Part shown: positions 16,650 through 24,801 of the stretch, piece after piece | How positions within the stretch are numbered: the stretch's first letter is position 1 | Layout of the letters: each line of letters opens with the position of its first letter | Made by a program: the position numbers and the translations under genes | Notes under the pieces: model-generated | Seen by the model: the letters and a program-made list of their open reading frames with translations, nothing else | Told to the model about the DNA's origin: nothing | The model's database searches: none | Source: Capnocytophaga haemolytica | GTDB taxonomy: Bacteria; Bacteroidota; Bacteroidia; Flavobacteriales; Flavobacteriaceae | DNA: 64,000 nucleotides | NCBI RefSeq assembly: GCF_001553545.1 | Contig: NZ_CP014227.1 | Span: 1,780,501-1,844,500 of the forward strand | Reading direction: 5' to 3'

Positions 16650-16895
16650 TAAATAATACGTAATCCTTAATAGTACCAAAATAAGACCTTTTTAGGTAGG
16701 GAACTCATCCGTATTGCAACCGTACTCCATCCGTATTGGTACCGTAGTTGCTCTTACCTTCCTCTTACGTTGCTCTTAGGTTGCTCCTACGGAGAGGGGT
16801 TAGGGATTAGTAGTTAGTGGTTAGAATGTTGAGGGAAAATGTTGTGTTGTGGTATTGTTAAAAAGATACTGCAAAAGTACAAAATAATGCATAAT
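16650..16895. repeat. 250-bp intergenic repeat element, copy 2
   Basis: Second copy of the 9650-9905 element, same orientation. The 11-bp core is 16709-16796, again eight units in exact register, though individual units differ (for example CTTAGGTTGCT here). Right after it are short repeats of CATAATG. The rest of 16475-17102 has only promoters. Confidence 0.88.
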
Positions 16896-17073
16896 GCACA
16901 ATGCATAATGAATAATTTTTTTAAGGGTATAGATCGGGGTTGTTATATACCATTGATTATTAACAAAGTAATATAATTCATAGCTGTTGTAGTTAATGTG
17001 TTTTCCTTGTATATTTCTCCTATTTGAGGTATAGAAAGCGTATTTTTTGAAGTATTGTGTTAAATATTTTTCG

Positions 17074-17081
17074 TACTTTTG
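17074..17081 (+). promoter_or_regulatory. -7 box of the DUF6790-like gene
   Basis: TACTTTTG at 17074-17081, 21 bp before the ATG at 17103. Candidate TTGs give 16- or 24-bp spacers, so the upstream half is weak. Confidence 0.6.
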
Positions 17082-17102
17082 CGCTTTAAAAGTTTCAAAT
17101 GT

Positions 17103-17552
17103 ATGATTTATCTCATTCTATACATATTGTGCTGGGCGGTAGCAGGAGCGCTGTATCTCACTCATCCTCAGGGAGATTTCCTAAGTATTGCCCTCTTAGT
17201 GCACTTGGTGCTGGGGGTTGGGTTCTTTGGGTTCTTTAACTTTGTAGGGCACTTTATTTTCAGTGAGAAGGTTGCTAAGAAAATCGGTTGGGTATCCAAT
17301 GGTTTTCAGAAGGAACTGGGTTTGGTATCGCTGGGCATTGGTATCTGCGGGGTGCTTTGCTATTGGGTGAGAGAGGGCTTTTGGTGGGCTACGGCAATCC
17401 CTTTTAGCGTGTTCTTGATAGGGGCAGGCATACTGCATATTGTTGAAATAGTGCGTGATAAGAACTACAACCCAGGTAATGTGTACATTATCTTACCCGA
17501 CTTTTTAATGCCTCTGACCCTACTTGGTTTGCTATTGGTAGAATGTCTGTAG
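17103..17552 (+). CDS. four-helix membrane protein, DUF6790-like
   Basis: A 149-aa integral membrane protein with four or five hydrophobic segments: MIYLILYILCWAVAGALYL, LLVHLVLGVGFFGFFNF, LVSLGIGICGVLCYWV, PFSVFLIGAGILHIVEIV and a C-terminal hydrophobic tail. It resembles the DUF6790 family of unknown function. The start was moved from 17079 to 17103 because the -7 box overlaps the former. The next gene, tex, begins 62 bp later. Confidence 0.75.
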   Translation: MIYLILYILCWAVAGALYLTHPQGDFLSIALLVHLVLGVGFFGFFNFVGHFIFSEKVAKKIGWVSNGFQKELGLVSLGIGICGVLCYWVREGFWWATAIPFSVFLIGAGILHIVEIVRDKNYNPGNVYIILPDFLMPLTLLGLLLVECL

Positions 17553-17614
17553 CTAGCCCGTCCATAAGAAATACACAGAAAATAGCACACTCATTGAGTT
17601 AGTAAAACACTTAT

Positions 17615-19741
17615 ATGACAAATATACTATATATAAAAAGTCAGCATACAGGTCTGACTGAGAAGCAGATAGAGGCTACATTGGCACTCTTAGAGGAAGG
17701 GTGTACGATCCCTTTTATTGCGCGCTATCGCAAGGATAGAACGCAAAACTTAGACGAGGTAGCCATTGAACAAATCGCTAAGGGTCAGGCTGATTACGAG
17801 GCGCTTATAAAGCGTAAAGAGAGTATCCTCTCCTCCATTGAAGAGCAGGGCAAGCTTACCCCAGATTTGAAGACAAAGATTGAGGCTTGCTTTGTACTCA
17901 GTGAACTGGAAGACCTCTATCTGCCTTATAAAAAACGGCGCAAGACACGTGCTGACAAGGCTCGTGAGCTCGGGTTAGAACCATTGGCGAAGATCATTAT
18001 GGCTCAGAAAGTTGTGGGCTTAGAGCGCTTGGCTGAAAAGTACCTAACGGCTGAAGTGGCTACCGAAGAGGAAGCCTTGAAAGGGGCTGGCGATATCATC
18101 GCAGAGTGGATTAATGAAAGCACCTATGCCCGCAAAACCCTACGCCGCCTATATCAGCGCAAAGGAAGGGTACGAACAGAGGTGGTGAAAGGAAAAGCCG
18201 AGAGTGAAGAAGCGCAGAAATTCAGTATGTATTTCGATTGGGAAGAGCCGTTGATGAAAGCGCCATCACATCGCTTACTGGCAATGCTACGCGCTGAAGC
18301 TGAAGGTATTGTACGACTAAAAGTAAGCACTGATGAGGAGGAGGCATTGAACTTTTTAGAACGTACTTTCATAAAGAGCAATGGTGAGGTTGCTGACTTT
18401 ATGGAAAAGGTAATTGATGATAGCTTTAGCCGACTGCTTGCCCCTTCTATCTCTAATGAAGTGCTACAAGAAGCTAAGGAACAAGCTGATAATAAAGCTA
18501 TTGACATATTTGCTGAAAACTTAAAACAACTGCTTCTCGCCCCTCCATTAGGTGAAAAGCGCATCTTAGCTATCGACCCAGGGTATAGAACGGGCTGTAA
18601 AGTGGTATGCTTAGATGAGAAGGGAGATCTATTGCACAACGAGACGATATTTCCACACGCCCCTCAACACGAGACCGCTATTGCGATGAAGAAGCTCCGC
18701 TCAATGGTCAGTGCTTACAAGATTGAGGCTATCTCCATAGGCAATGGCACTGCCTCACGAGAGACAGAGCTATTTGTAAAACAGGTCGCCTTTGACCGCC
18801 CTGTACAGGTATTTGTGGTTAGTGAAGCTGGGGCCTCGGTATACTCAGCATCGAAAATCGCCCGTGAAGAGTTCCCCAACTACGACGTAACGGTGCGAGG
18901 AGCGGTATCTATTGGGCGACGACTGGCTGACCCTCTGGCAGAATTAGTAAAGATAGAACCTAAAGCCATTGGTGTAGGGCAATATCAACACGATGTAAAC
19001 CAGACACAACTAAAATCAGCCCTTGACAATGTGGTGATTAGATGTGTAAATTCCGTAGGGGTGAATCTCAATACGGCAGGTAAGGCACTTTTATCATACG
19101 TATCGGGAATTGGTGAGAAGATGGCAGAGAATATTGTCAATTACCGTTCGGAAAAGGGAGTGTTTAAGCAGCGCAAGGATTTACTCAATGTGCCACGCTT
19201 AGGCGAAAAGGTGTACCAGCAAGCAGTTGCCTTCCTAAGAGTGCAGGGAGGTGAACACCCTTTGGACAATTCAGCAGTACACCCTGAGGCTTATCCTATT
19301 GTGGAACGTATGGCTAAGGATATAGGAATCTCTCTACCTCAACTTATTGGCAATAAGGAAGCTATCAGCAAAATAGACCTTGATAAGTACATCACTGCTG
19401 AGGCTGGAAAACTATACCTGCAAGACGTGCTTAAAGAGCTTGAGAAGCCTGGTATTGACCCCCGCAAAGCAGCTAAAGTGTTTGAGTTTGACCCTAATGT
19501 GAAAACTTTTGAAGACCTACACGTAGGGATGGTATTGCCTGCTATTGTGAACAATATCACTGCCTTTGGTTGCTTTGTTGATTTAGGCATCAAGGAAAGT
19601 GGATTGATACACATTTCCAATCTTAAGGAGGGCTATGTAGCCGATGTCAATGAGGTGGTGAAGCTACATCAGCATATCAGCGTAAAAGTACTGGAAATAG
19701 ACAAAGAGAGGAGGAGAATAGGGCTAGCATTGGTAAATTAG
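17615..19741 (+). CDS. tex: Tex family RNA-binding transcription accessory protein
   Basis: A conserved nucleic-acid-binding protein; in other bacteria Tex affects toxin gene expression and transcription. In order: N-terminal helical domain (1-200), a YqgF/RNase H-like domain starting ILAIDPGYRTGCKVV (about 325), a helix-hairpin-helix region GIGEKMAENIVNYR (about 500), and a C-terminal S1 domain GMVLPAIVNNITAFGCFVDLG (about 635-708). The 708-aa length is slightly short of E. coli YhgF but all domains are present. It precedes rpsA, another S1 protein. Confidence 0.94.
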   Translation: MTNILYIKSQHTGLTEKQIEATLALLEEGCTIPFIARYRKDRTQNLDEVAIEQIAKGQADYEALIKRKESILSSIEEQGKLTPDLKTKIEACFVLSELEDLYLPYKKRRKTRADKARELGLEPLAKIIMAQKVVGLERLAEKYLTAEVATEEEALKGAGDIIAEWINESTYARKTLRRLYQRKGRVRTEVVKGKAESEEAQKFSMYFDWEEPLMKAPSHRLLAMLRAEAEGIVRLKVSTDEEEALNFLERTFIKSNGEVADFMEKVIDDSFSRLLAPSISNEVLQEAKEQADNKAIDIFAENLKQLLLAPPLGEKRILAIDPGYRTGCKVVCLDEKGDLLHNETIFPHAPQHETAIAMKKLRSMVSAYKIEAISIGNGTASRETELFVKQVAFDRPVQVFVVSEAGASVYSASKIAREEFPNYDVTVRGAVSIGRRLADPLAELVKIEPKAIGVGQYQHDVNQTQLKSALDNVVIRCVNSVGVNLNTAGKALLSYVSGIGEKMAENIVNYRSEKGVFKQRKDLLNVPRLGEKVYQQAVAFLRVQGGEHPLDNSAVHPEAYPIVERMAKDIGISLPQLIGNKEAISKIDLDKYITAEAGKLYLQDVLKELEKPGIDPRKAAKVFEFDPNVKTFEDLHVGMVLPAIVNNITAFGCFVDLGIKESGLIHISNLKEGYVADVNEVVKLHQHISVKVLEIDKERRRIGLALVN

Positions 19742-20053
19742 TAAGCTCATTTTAGGGCATTTCGGTGTGAAAAAGTGACTAAAGTTCGTTCTTTGTTGAA
19801 ATTATTTACAAATTAAGTAAAGTTATAATTAACTATATATCAATATATTGTACATTTAATGAAAAATTATTTCACAAAAATACGTATTTTTCTTTAAAAA
19901 TATTTGGCTGCTTCAAATAATCTTCGTAATATTGCACCGATTTTTAGGGCAGGTAGAGAGTATTTTAAGTATAAGTTTCACACTTCCTGACAGAGGTTTT
20001 GCCCCTACTCTACTCTCGGCTTTTGGAGGGAATACAAATTTTAACATCAGCAA
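19742..20053. promoter_or_regulatory. rpsA upstream region and leader
   Basis: This 312-bp AT-rich gap has a probable promoter (TTG, 20 bp, TAATATTG near 19930-19937, one mismatch to the box) and a leader of about 110 nt. GGGCA after 19946 can pair with TGCCC near 20010, and GTAGAG with CTCTAC nearby. S1 represses its own mRNA in E. coli, so a structured leader is plausible; this is inference. Confidence 0.4.
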
Positions 20054-21829
20054 ATGGCTGAAAACACACAAACACAAGAGGAGTTCTTGAACTCATTTGA
20101 CTGGGAAAAATACCAAGAAGGTATTGATGCTATCGGAGATGATCAACGCAAGAACTTCGAAGAATTAGTAAAAAACAACTTCGTTGATACACAAGACAAT
20201 GAGGTTGTTGAAGGCGTTGTAACAAGACTTACTGACCGCGAGGCGATTATCGACATCAACGCGAAATCAGAAGGGGTGATTTCACTCAACGAGTTCCGTT
20301 ACAATCCTAACTTAAAAGTAGGTGACAAAGTAGAGGTATTGATCGACGTTCGTGAGGACAAGGCAGGTCAGCTCGTGCTTTCGCACCGCAAAGCGCGCAC
20401 TATCAAGGCTTGGGATCGCGTACTTCAAGCGTTCGAAAGTGGCGAAGTAGTAAACGGTTTTGTAAAGAGCCGTACCAAAGGCGGTATGATCGTAGACGTA
20501 TTCGGCATCGAAGCGTTCTTACCAGGTTCACAAATCGATGTGAAACCTATCCGCGATTACGAACAGTTTGTAAACAAGACAATGGAGTTCAAAGTGGTGA
20601 AAGTAAATCACGAGTTCAAGAATGTGGTAGTTTCGCACAAGGCTCTTATTGAGGCAGATATTGAAGAGCAGAAGAGAGAAATCATCGGTCAGCTCGAAAA
20701 AGGACAGGTACTCGAAGGGGTGGTTAAGAACATCACTTCTTATGGTGTATTCGTGGACTTGGGCGGCGTAGACGGACTTATCCACATCACCGACCTCTCT
20801 TGGGCACGCATCAACCACCCAAGCGAAGTGGTACAAGTAGACCAGAAGCTCAACGTGGTTATTTTGGATTTCGACGACAACAAGTCGCGTATCCAATTGG
20901 GCTTAAAGCAGCTTAGCAAACACCCTTGGGACGCGCTGGCTGACGACCTCAAAGTAGGCGACAAGGTGAAAGGTAAGGTAGTGGTAATCGCTGACTATGG
21001 TGCGTTTGTAGAAATCGCTGACGGTGTAGAAGGGCTTATCCACGTATCAGAAATGTCGTGGAGCACACACTTGCGTTCAGCTCAGGATTTCGTAAAACTC
21101 GGGCAAGAAGTAGAATGTGTGGTGCTTACTTTAGACCGCGCAGAGCGCAAGATGTCGCTCGGTATCAAGCAACTCACTTCTGACCCTTGGACTAATATCA
21201 CTGAGAAATACCCTGTAGGTTCTAAGCACACCGGTACGGTACGCAACTTCACTAACTTCGGCGTATTCGTTGAGTTAGAAGAAGGCATCGACGGGCTTAT
21301 TCACATCACCGACCTCTCTTGGAATAAGAAGGTAAAACACCCATCAGAATTGGTGAATACAGGTGATAAGATCGAAGTAATGGTATTGGAATTAGACGCT
21401 GAAGGCCACAAGCTTTCACTTGGGCACAAGCAGACTACTGAAAACCCTTGGGATAAGTACGAAGTTGAGTTTGGTGTAGGTACTGTTCACGAAGGCACTG
21501 TAAGCAAGCTCGTAGACAAGGGTGCACAGGTGAAAATCACTGACGACATCGTAGCGTTTGTACCTTCACGTTTCTTGGAAAAAGAAGACGGTAAGAAGCT
21601 CGCTAAGGGTGAAACCGCTCAGTTCAAGATTATTGAATTTAATAAAGATACACGCCGTGTAGTGGCATCACACACTGCTATCTTCCGTGAAGAAGAAGAG
21701 CGCATCGTGAAAGAAGCTACTGCAAGTGCTAATAATAACGCATCTTCCTCTACAACTGTAGAAAAATCAACACTTGGCGACTTAGAAGCGTTGCAAGAGT
21801 TGAAAGAGAAGATGGAAAAACAGAAGTAA
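20054..21829 (+). CDS. rpsA: 30S ribosomal protein S1
   Basis: Binds mRNA on the small subunit. The 591-aa protein contains a series of S1 repeats; clear copies begin at VVEGVVTRLTDREAI, GQVLEGVVKNITSYGVFVDLG, GDKVKGKVVVIADYGAFVEI, GSKHTGTVRNFTNFGVFVEL and GTVHEGTVSKLVDKGAQVKI. The N-terminal acidic ribosome-docking segment and a Ser/Asn-rich C-tail (about 560-575) flank them. Codon use is notably biased, as expected for high expression. A terminator follows at 21865. Confidence 0.96.
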   Translation: MAENTQTQEEFLNSFDWEKYQEGIDAIGDDQRKNFEELVKNNFVDTQDNEVVEGVVTRLTDREAIIDINAKSEGVISLNEFRYNPNLKVGDKVEVLIDVREDKAGQLVLSHRKARTIKAWDRVLQAFESGEVVNGFVKSRTKGGMIVDVFGIEAFLPGSQIDVKPIRDYEQFVNKTMEFKVVKVNHEFKNVVVSHKALIEADIEEQKREIIGQLEKGQVLEGVVKNITSYGVFVDLGGVDGLIHITDLSWARINHPSEVVQVDQKLNVVILDFDDNKSRIQLGLKQLSKHPWDALADDLKVGDKVKGKVVVIADYGAFVEIADGVEGLIHVSEMSWSTHLRSAQDFVKLGQEVECVVLTLDRAERKMSLGIKQLTSDPWTNITEKYPVGSKHTGTVRNFTNFGVFVELEEGIDGLIHITDLSWNKKVKHPSELVNTGDKIEVMVLELDAEGHKLSLGHKQTTENPWDKYEVEFGVGTVHEGTVSKLVDKGAQVKITDDIVAFVPSRFLEKEDGKKLAKGETAQFKIIEFNKDTRRVVASHTAIFREEEERIVKEATASANNNASSSTTVEKSTLGDLEALQELKEKMEKQK

Positions 21830-21864
21830 TTTAGTTTTTTTCATAATTTTTTGTTTTAATGAGG

Positions 21865-21897
21865 AAAAGTCGTTGCTGGGAAGTGACGGCTTTTTTT
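21865..21897 (+). terminator. rpsA terminator
   Basis: AAAAGTCGT pairs with ACGGCTTTT (one G-U) around a 12-nt loop, followed by more Ts. Confidence 0.8.
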
Positions 21898-21898
21898 A

Positions 21899-22254
21899 AT
21901 AAACGTGTTTAAACTTTTTTGAGGAACTTGGAGATAAACCCTAATAGGAGCATTCCAATCCAAGTTACATCAAGATACTCATATCTCATTATCAAACCTT
22001 TATATCCGTCAAGCCAACCATTTGTTTGTTCAATCTTAAACCTATTTTTCTACAATTCTTCATCAAAATAAACATCTGGTTGCGCTCCTTTATTAAAGCT
22101 CAATCTTTTTTCTTACACTTAAAAAGGTAATAATCCAATTATTTATTGTATCTTTGCCCAAAGTTCCTGAATTTTGGTGTTCTTTTTTCTCAAACACAAA
22201 TTTACTAATTTTCGGGAACTTTTATTTTATTATAGGAAAAGTTTAAACAGCTTC
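21899..22254 (-). mobile_element. internally deleted IS derivative (MITE-like), copy 1
   Basis: Reads as the reverse complement of both ends of the IS at 57716-58607: the transposase 3' end (from the GTTTAAAC terminal repeat to the GTTGCGCTCC segment) joined to the IS 5' end. The middle, including most of the transposase, is missing. Both terminal repeats are present, and AATAAA flanks both sides as a possible 6-bp target duplication, though it is AT-rich. A TATCTTTG box (22149-22156) points out toward the gene at 22275. Confidence 0.85.
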
Positions 22255-22274
22255 AATAAATAAAAAATAGAATT

Positions 22275-22904
22275 ATGAGAAAGGATCTAAGGATTATCTT
22301 AATATTATTGTCATGCAACATTTTTCTTTTTTCAAGTTGTGTGAAAGAAGAGGATAGATATATTACCTATGCAAGAATAACTCTGAATGGAAAGCCATAC
22401 GAGCATTTTGATACACAGAAATGGTATCTTTCTCCTATGTTTCCTGTCATATCTGAATATAACGAATGCAATCGACAGCTATATGAATTAGGCTTATTTC
22501 TCCGGCAAAGAGACTATAAGGGTAACGCATATCTGCTACATATATACTTTGATGCACCTTTGCAGAGATTAAAAATAAATGAACCCTATACTATTGTTCC
22601 AACTGCAGACACTTTAGTCTACAAGGAAAAAAGAATGGAATTTATAATGAAAACATGGAAGGAAAGACGACAACTTCCTGCTTTTGGGAGTGGCGGTGTC
22701 AGCATTTTAAGTACAATTAATAAAGACGGATCCTCAGATGAAATCACGTCGTTGTCTGGTACTTGCGTACTCTATGGAATTGACTCTAAAGGTTTTGTAC
22801 ATGGACATCTAAAGCTTACAGGCTTTTCTTCTACTGCTCAACGATTTAACCTTGAAGGTAATTTTACAGCAGATGCAGGACAAAATAATGTCGGGCAAAA
22901 ATAA
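22275..22904 (+). CDS. predicted surface-exposed lipoprotein of unknown function
   Basis: A 209-aa protein with a lipoprotein signal: charged MRKDLR, hydrophobic core, lipobox FSSC. The sequence after the cysteine, CVKEED, fits the C-x-K-(D/E)2 export signal reported for surface lipoproteins in Capnocytophaga, so I expect it at the cell surface. The mature part looks like an all-beta domain with Tyr/Trp-rich strands (ITYARITLNGKPYEHF); no family recognised with confidence. It lies 20 bp after a MITE-like copy that carries an outward -7 box. Base composition is more AT-rich than the core genes, suggesting acquisition. Confidence 0.75.
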   Translation: MRKDLRIILILLSCNIFLFSSCVKEEDRYITYARITLNGKPYEHFDTQKWYLSPMFPVISEYNECNRQLYELGLFLRQRDYKGNAYLLHIYFDAPLQRLKINEPYTIVPTADTLVYKEKRMEFIMKTWKERRQLPAFGSGGVSILSTINKDGSSDEITSLSGTCVLYGIDSKGFVHGHLKLTGFSSTAQRFNLEGNFTADAGQNNVGQK

Positions 22905-22924
22905 TTATTGAAGTGTCAAAGTAT

Positions 22925-22953
22925 TTTCATATATTTGCACTCTGAAAACTAAT
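22925..22953 (+). promoter_or_regulatory. consensus promoter before the IS1595 fragment
   Basis: The region just before 22959 reads TTG (in TATTGAAG), about 19 bp, then TATATTTG, a full consensus. It would drive the truncated transposase and the downstream unknown gene. Coordinates are approximate by a few bases. Confidence 0.65.
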
Positions 22954-22958
22954 ATATT

Positions 22959-23141
22959 ATGAATTTATTCAAAGGACAAAGCCTCTTAGAGTTTACAGAA
23001 CGCTTTAAAACTGACTTAGATTGCGAAGAATATTTAGCTTCTTTAAAAAGGGAAGGCGGATATTGCTATCGCAAATGTGGTCATAAAAAATATCAAATCC
23101 GAAAAGATTTTTCGCGTACTTGTAATATCTGTGGGAATTAG
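22959..23141 (+). pseudogene. truncated IS1595-family transposase (zinc-ribbon N-terminus only)
   Basis: Sixty codons match the N-terminal zinc ribbon of IS1595/ISXO2-type transposases: FKTDLDCEEYLASLKREGGY, then Cys pairs (CYRKC and CNIC). The catalytic domain is gone, replaced by a stop and the start of the next gene 12 bp later. A consensus promoter lies upstream. This is a remnant, marking the region as a landing site for insertion elements. Confidence 0.85.
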
Positions 23142-23152
23142 GAGAGAAAATT

Positions 23153-24166
23153 ATGCAGGTAAAATTAGATAAAATTTCAGAGTGGACGACTACGGGATTC
23201 AAGCTAAGCAATGGTGCCTATCAATATGCTCCCATAAATGCAAAAAATCATTTTGCACGAGGAAAAGACGAATTTGTTATCTGGAGTAGCGGCGATGACG
23301 GCAATAGCTACGGTATCGTTTGGATAAAGGCGGGGCAATGGTCATTCATTCCGTCTCCCGCACAAAAGAAAAGCTGGAATAAGCCCGTTTTGTTGGATAC
23401 AGGTTCCGATATTTTAATTATTAGCGGAGAAGACAAAAAAGTCTGGTGGGTGTCGTCTCCCGAGCAGAAACCGTGCGAAGTAGTAAGTGAAAACTTGTGT
23501 GTTGCAGAGAATATCACGGAGATTTCCACACTTGGCGAAAACGGGGTTTATCCGATTATTTGCCGTGTCGACGGAGAGGTATTTGCCGCAAATAGTTTTA
23601 CCTCTCTACACTATGACAATGAGACACATACGCTGCATTGGGACAAGCAACTCACCCCTGTGTTTACAAATGAAAAAGTCCGAAGCAATTTTATGCTATC
23701 CTTAGGACGGGCAGAGGGTATCTATCACAAAATGGATTTTAGTTACTCCTATCCCCAGATAGGTAGCCTTATGATAAAAGATAATTCGATTTATGCCTTC
23801 GTGGAAGCAGATACAATAAATCCTTGCAGCTTATCACAATTCAAGTATTATTGGTACCTCGAACTCACCCAAGACGGTATCTACAAGAGGAAAATATGGG
23901 GAAAGGAAAAATTGGAAAAGCTTGCACAAAAACAAGGCTTGAGGGGAAAATTCAGCGCCCAAAAAGAATATCTAATCCTATCCCCGATTTTCAAGACAGA
24001 TGAATGGAAAGGAAACCAAAAACTGTTGAGATTGTCTGACCTAGAGCTTCTCGATATTACATTCCCAAGGGGATATTCTAAATTCAGGATTATGGATATT
24101 TGGGATAATTACGTATTTATCAGCGACGAGGCATACCATATCGCCCTCTGCAAAATGGTGGTATAG
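23153..24166 (+). CDS. protein of unknown function, possible beta-propeller
   Basis: A 337-aa soluble protein with no signal peptide or membrane segment. It is rich in Trp, Tyr and Ser with repeated strand-turn patterns (FVIWSSGDDGNSYGIVWI, ILIISGEDKKVWWVSS, SIYAFVEADTINP, YVFISDEAYHIALC), which suggests repeated beta sheets such as a propeller, but no blade motif is certain. It lies 12 bp after the transposase fragment, within the island bounded by MITE-like copies. I do not recognise the family. Immunity or effector roles are possible given the setting but unsupported. Confidence 0.7.
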   Translation: MQVKLDKISEWTTTGFKLSNGAYQYAPINAKNHFARGKDEFVIWSSGDDGNSYGIVWIKAGQWSFIPSPAQKKSWNKPVLLDTGSDILIISGEDKKVWWVSSPEQKPCEVVSENLCVAENITEISTLGENGVYPIICRVDGEVFAANSFTSLHYDNETHTLHWDKQLTPVFTNEKVRSNFMLSLGRAEGIYHKMDFSYSYPQIGSLMIKDNSIYAFVEADTINPCSLSQFKYYWYLELTQDGIYKRKIWGKEKLEKLAQKQGLRGKFSAQKEYLILSPIFKTDEWKGNQKLLRLSDLELLDITFPRGYSKFRIMDIWDNYVFISDEAYHIALCKMVV

Positions 24167-24258
24167 ATGATTTCAGAAAAGGAGATGCTTATGTATAAAA
24201 ATATCATTCTTGATAAAATGATGATTTTCCAAACAAAGAGGGATTTAGTTTTATATTG

Positions 24259-24531
24259 TATCTCATTATCAAATCTTTATATCCATCAAGCCAATCTTCT
24301 GCTCATCCAATTTTAAACCTATTTTTGTACAATTCTTCATCAAAATAAACATCTGGTTGCACTCCTTTATTAAAGTTAAATCTTTTTTCTACCCTTAAAA
24401 AGCTAATAATCCAATGATTTATTGTATCTTTGCACAAAGTTCCTGAATTTTGGTGTTCTTTTTTTTCAAACACAAATTTACTAATTTTTGGGAACTTTTA
24501 TTTTATTATAGGGAAAAGTTTAAACAGCTTC
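24259..24531 (-). mobile_element. internally deleted IS derivative (MITE-like), copy 2, one end lost
   Basis: Same orientation and same internal deletion junction (CTCCTTTATTAAAG) as copy 1, showing that the deleted form existed before it spread or was duplicated. The end next to 24259 lacks its terminal repeat; the other ends in GTTTAAACAGCTTC. It carries TATCTTTG at 24425-24432 pointing right. A short AT-rich stretch (24167-24258) before it has an ATG at 24185 and may be the head of an interrupted gene. Confidence 0.85.
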
Positions 24532-24613
24532 AGTGTATAATGGATAATGCATAATGTATAATTTTGCAGTGAAATTAATCATTCTTCACTACTGATTATT
24601 CACTAAAATGTTG

Positions 24614-24621
24614 TATCTTTG
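24614..24621 (+). promoter_or_regulatory. -7 box before the ADP-ribosylglycohydrolase remnant and glycosyltransferase
   Basis: TATCTTTG followed by GCGGTTTGATAGTTATAC. The same stretch, with TACCTTTG and GATAATTATAC, recurs at 26091-26115 before the restriction-modification gene, so promoter and leader are duplicated. Confidence 0.65.
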
Positions 24622-24638
24622 CGGTTTGATAGTTATAC

Positions 24639-24797
24639 GCGGTCAATCTGGGAGAAGATACTGATACAATAGGAGCTATTACAGGTAGTTTGGCGGGAGC
24701 TATTTACGGTTATACGGCTATACCTAAGCAGTGGATTGTCGCAATTGCTAATGAAGAACTGATAAAAATGCACTGCTTGGCACTGAGTAATATATAG
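24639..24797 (+). pseudogene. C-terminal remnant of an ADP-ribosylglycohydrolase
   Basis: An open stretch without its own start reads [20 protein letters not shown], then [12 protein letters not shown], matching the C-terminal metal-binding motif (GxDTDTxGAxxG) of DraG-like ADP-ribosylglycohydrolases. The rest of the gene is absent. It ends 4 bp before the glycosyltransferase start. Promoter sequence directly abuts it, so a rearrangement removed the 5' part. Confidence 0.8.
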
Positions 24798-24801
24798 AAG
24801 A

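Noticed and set aside
24185..24310. short ORF beginning MLMYKNIILDKMM before MITE-like copy 2
   Set aside because: It continues into element sequence, so it is at best the head of an interrupted gene; too short to assign.
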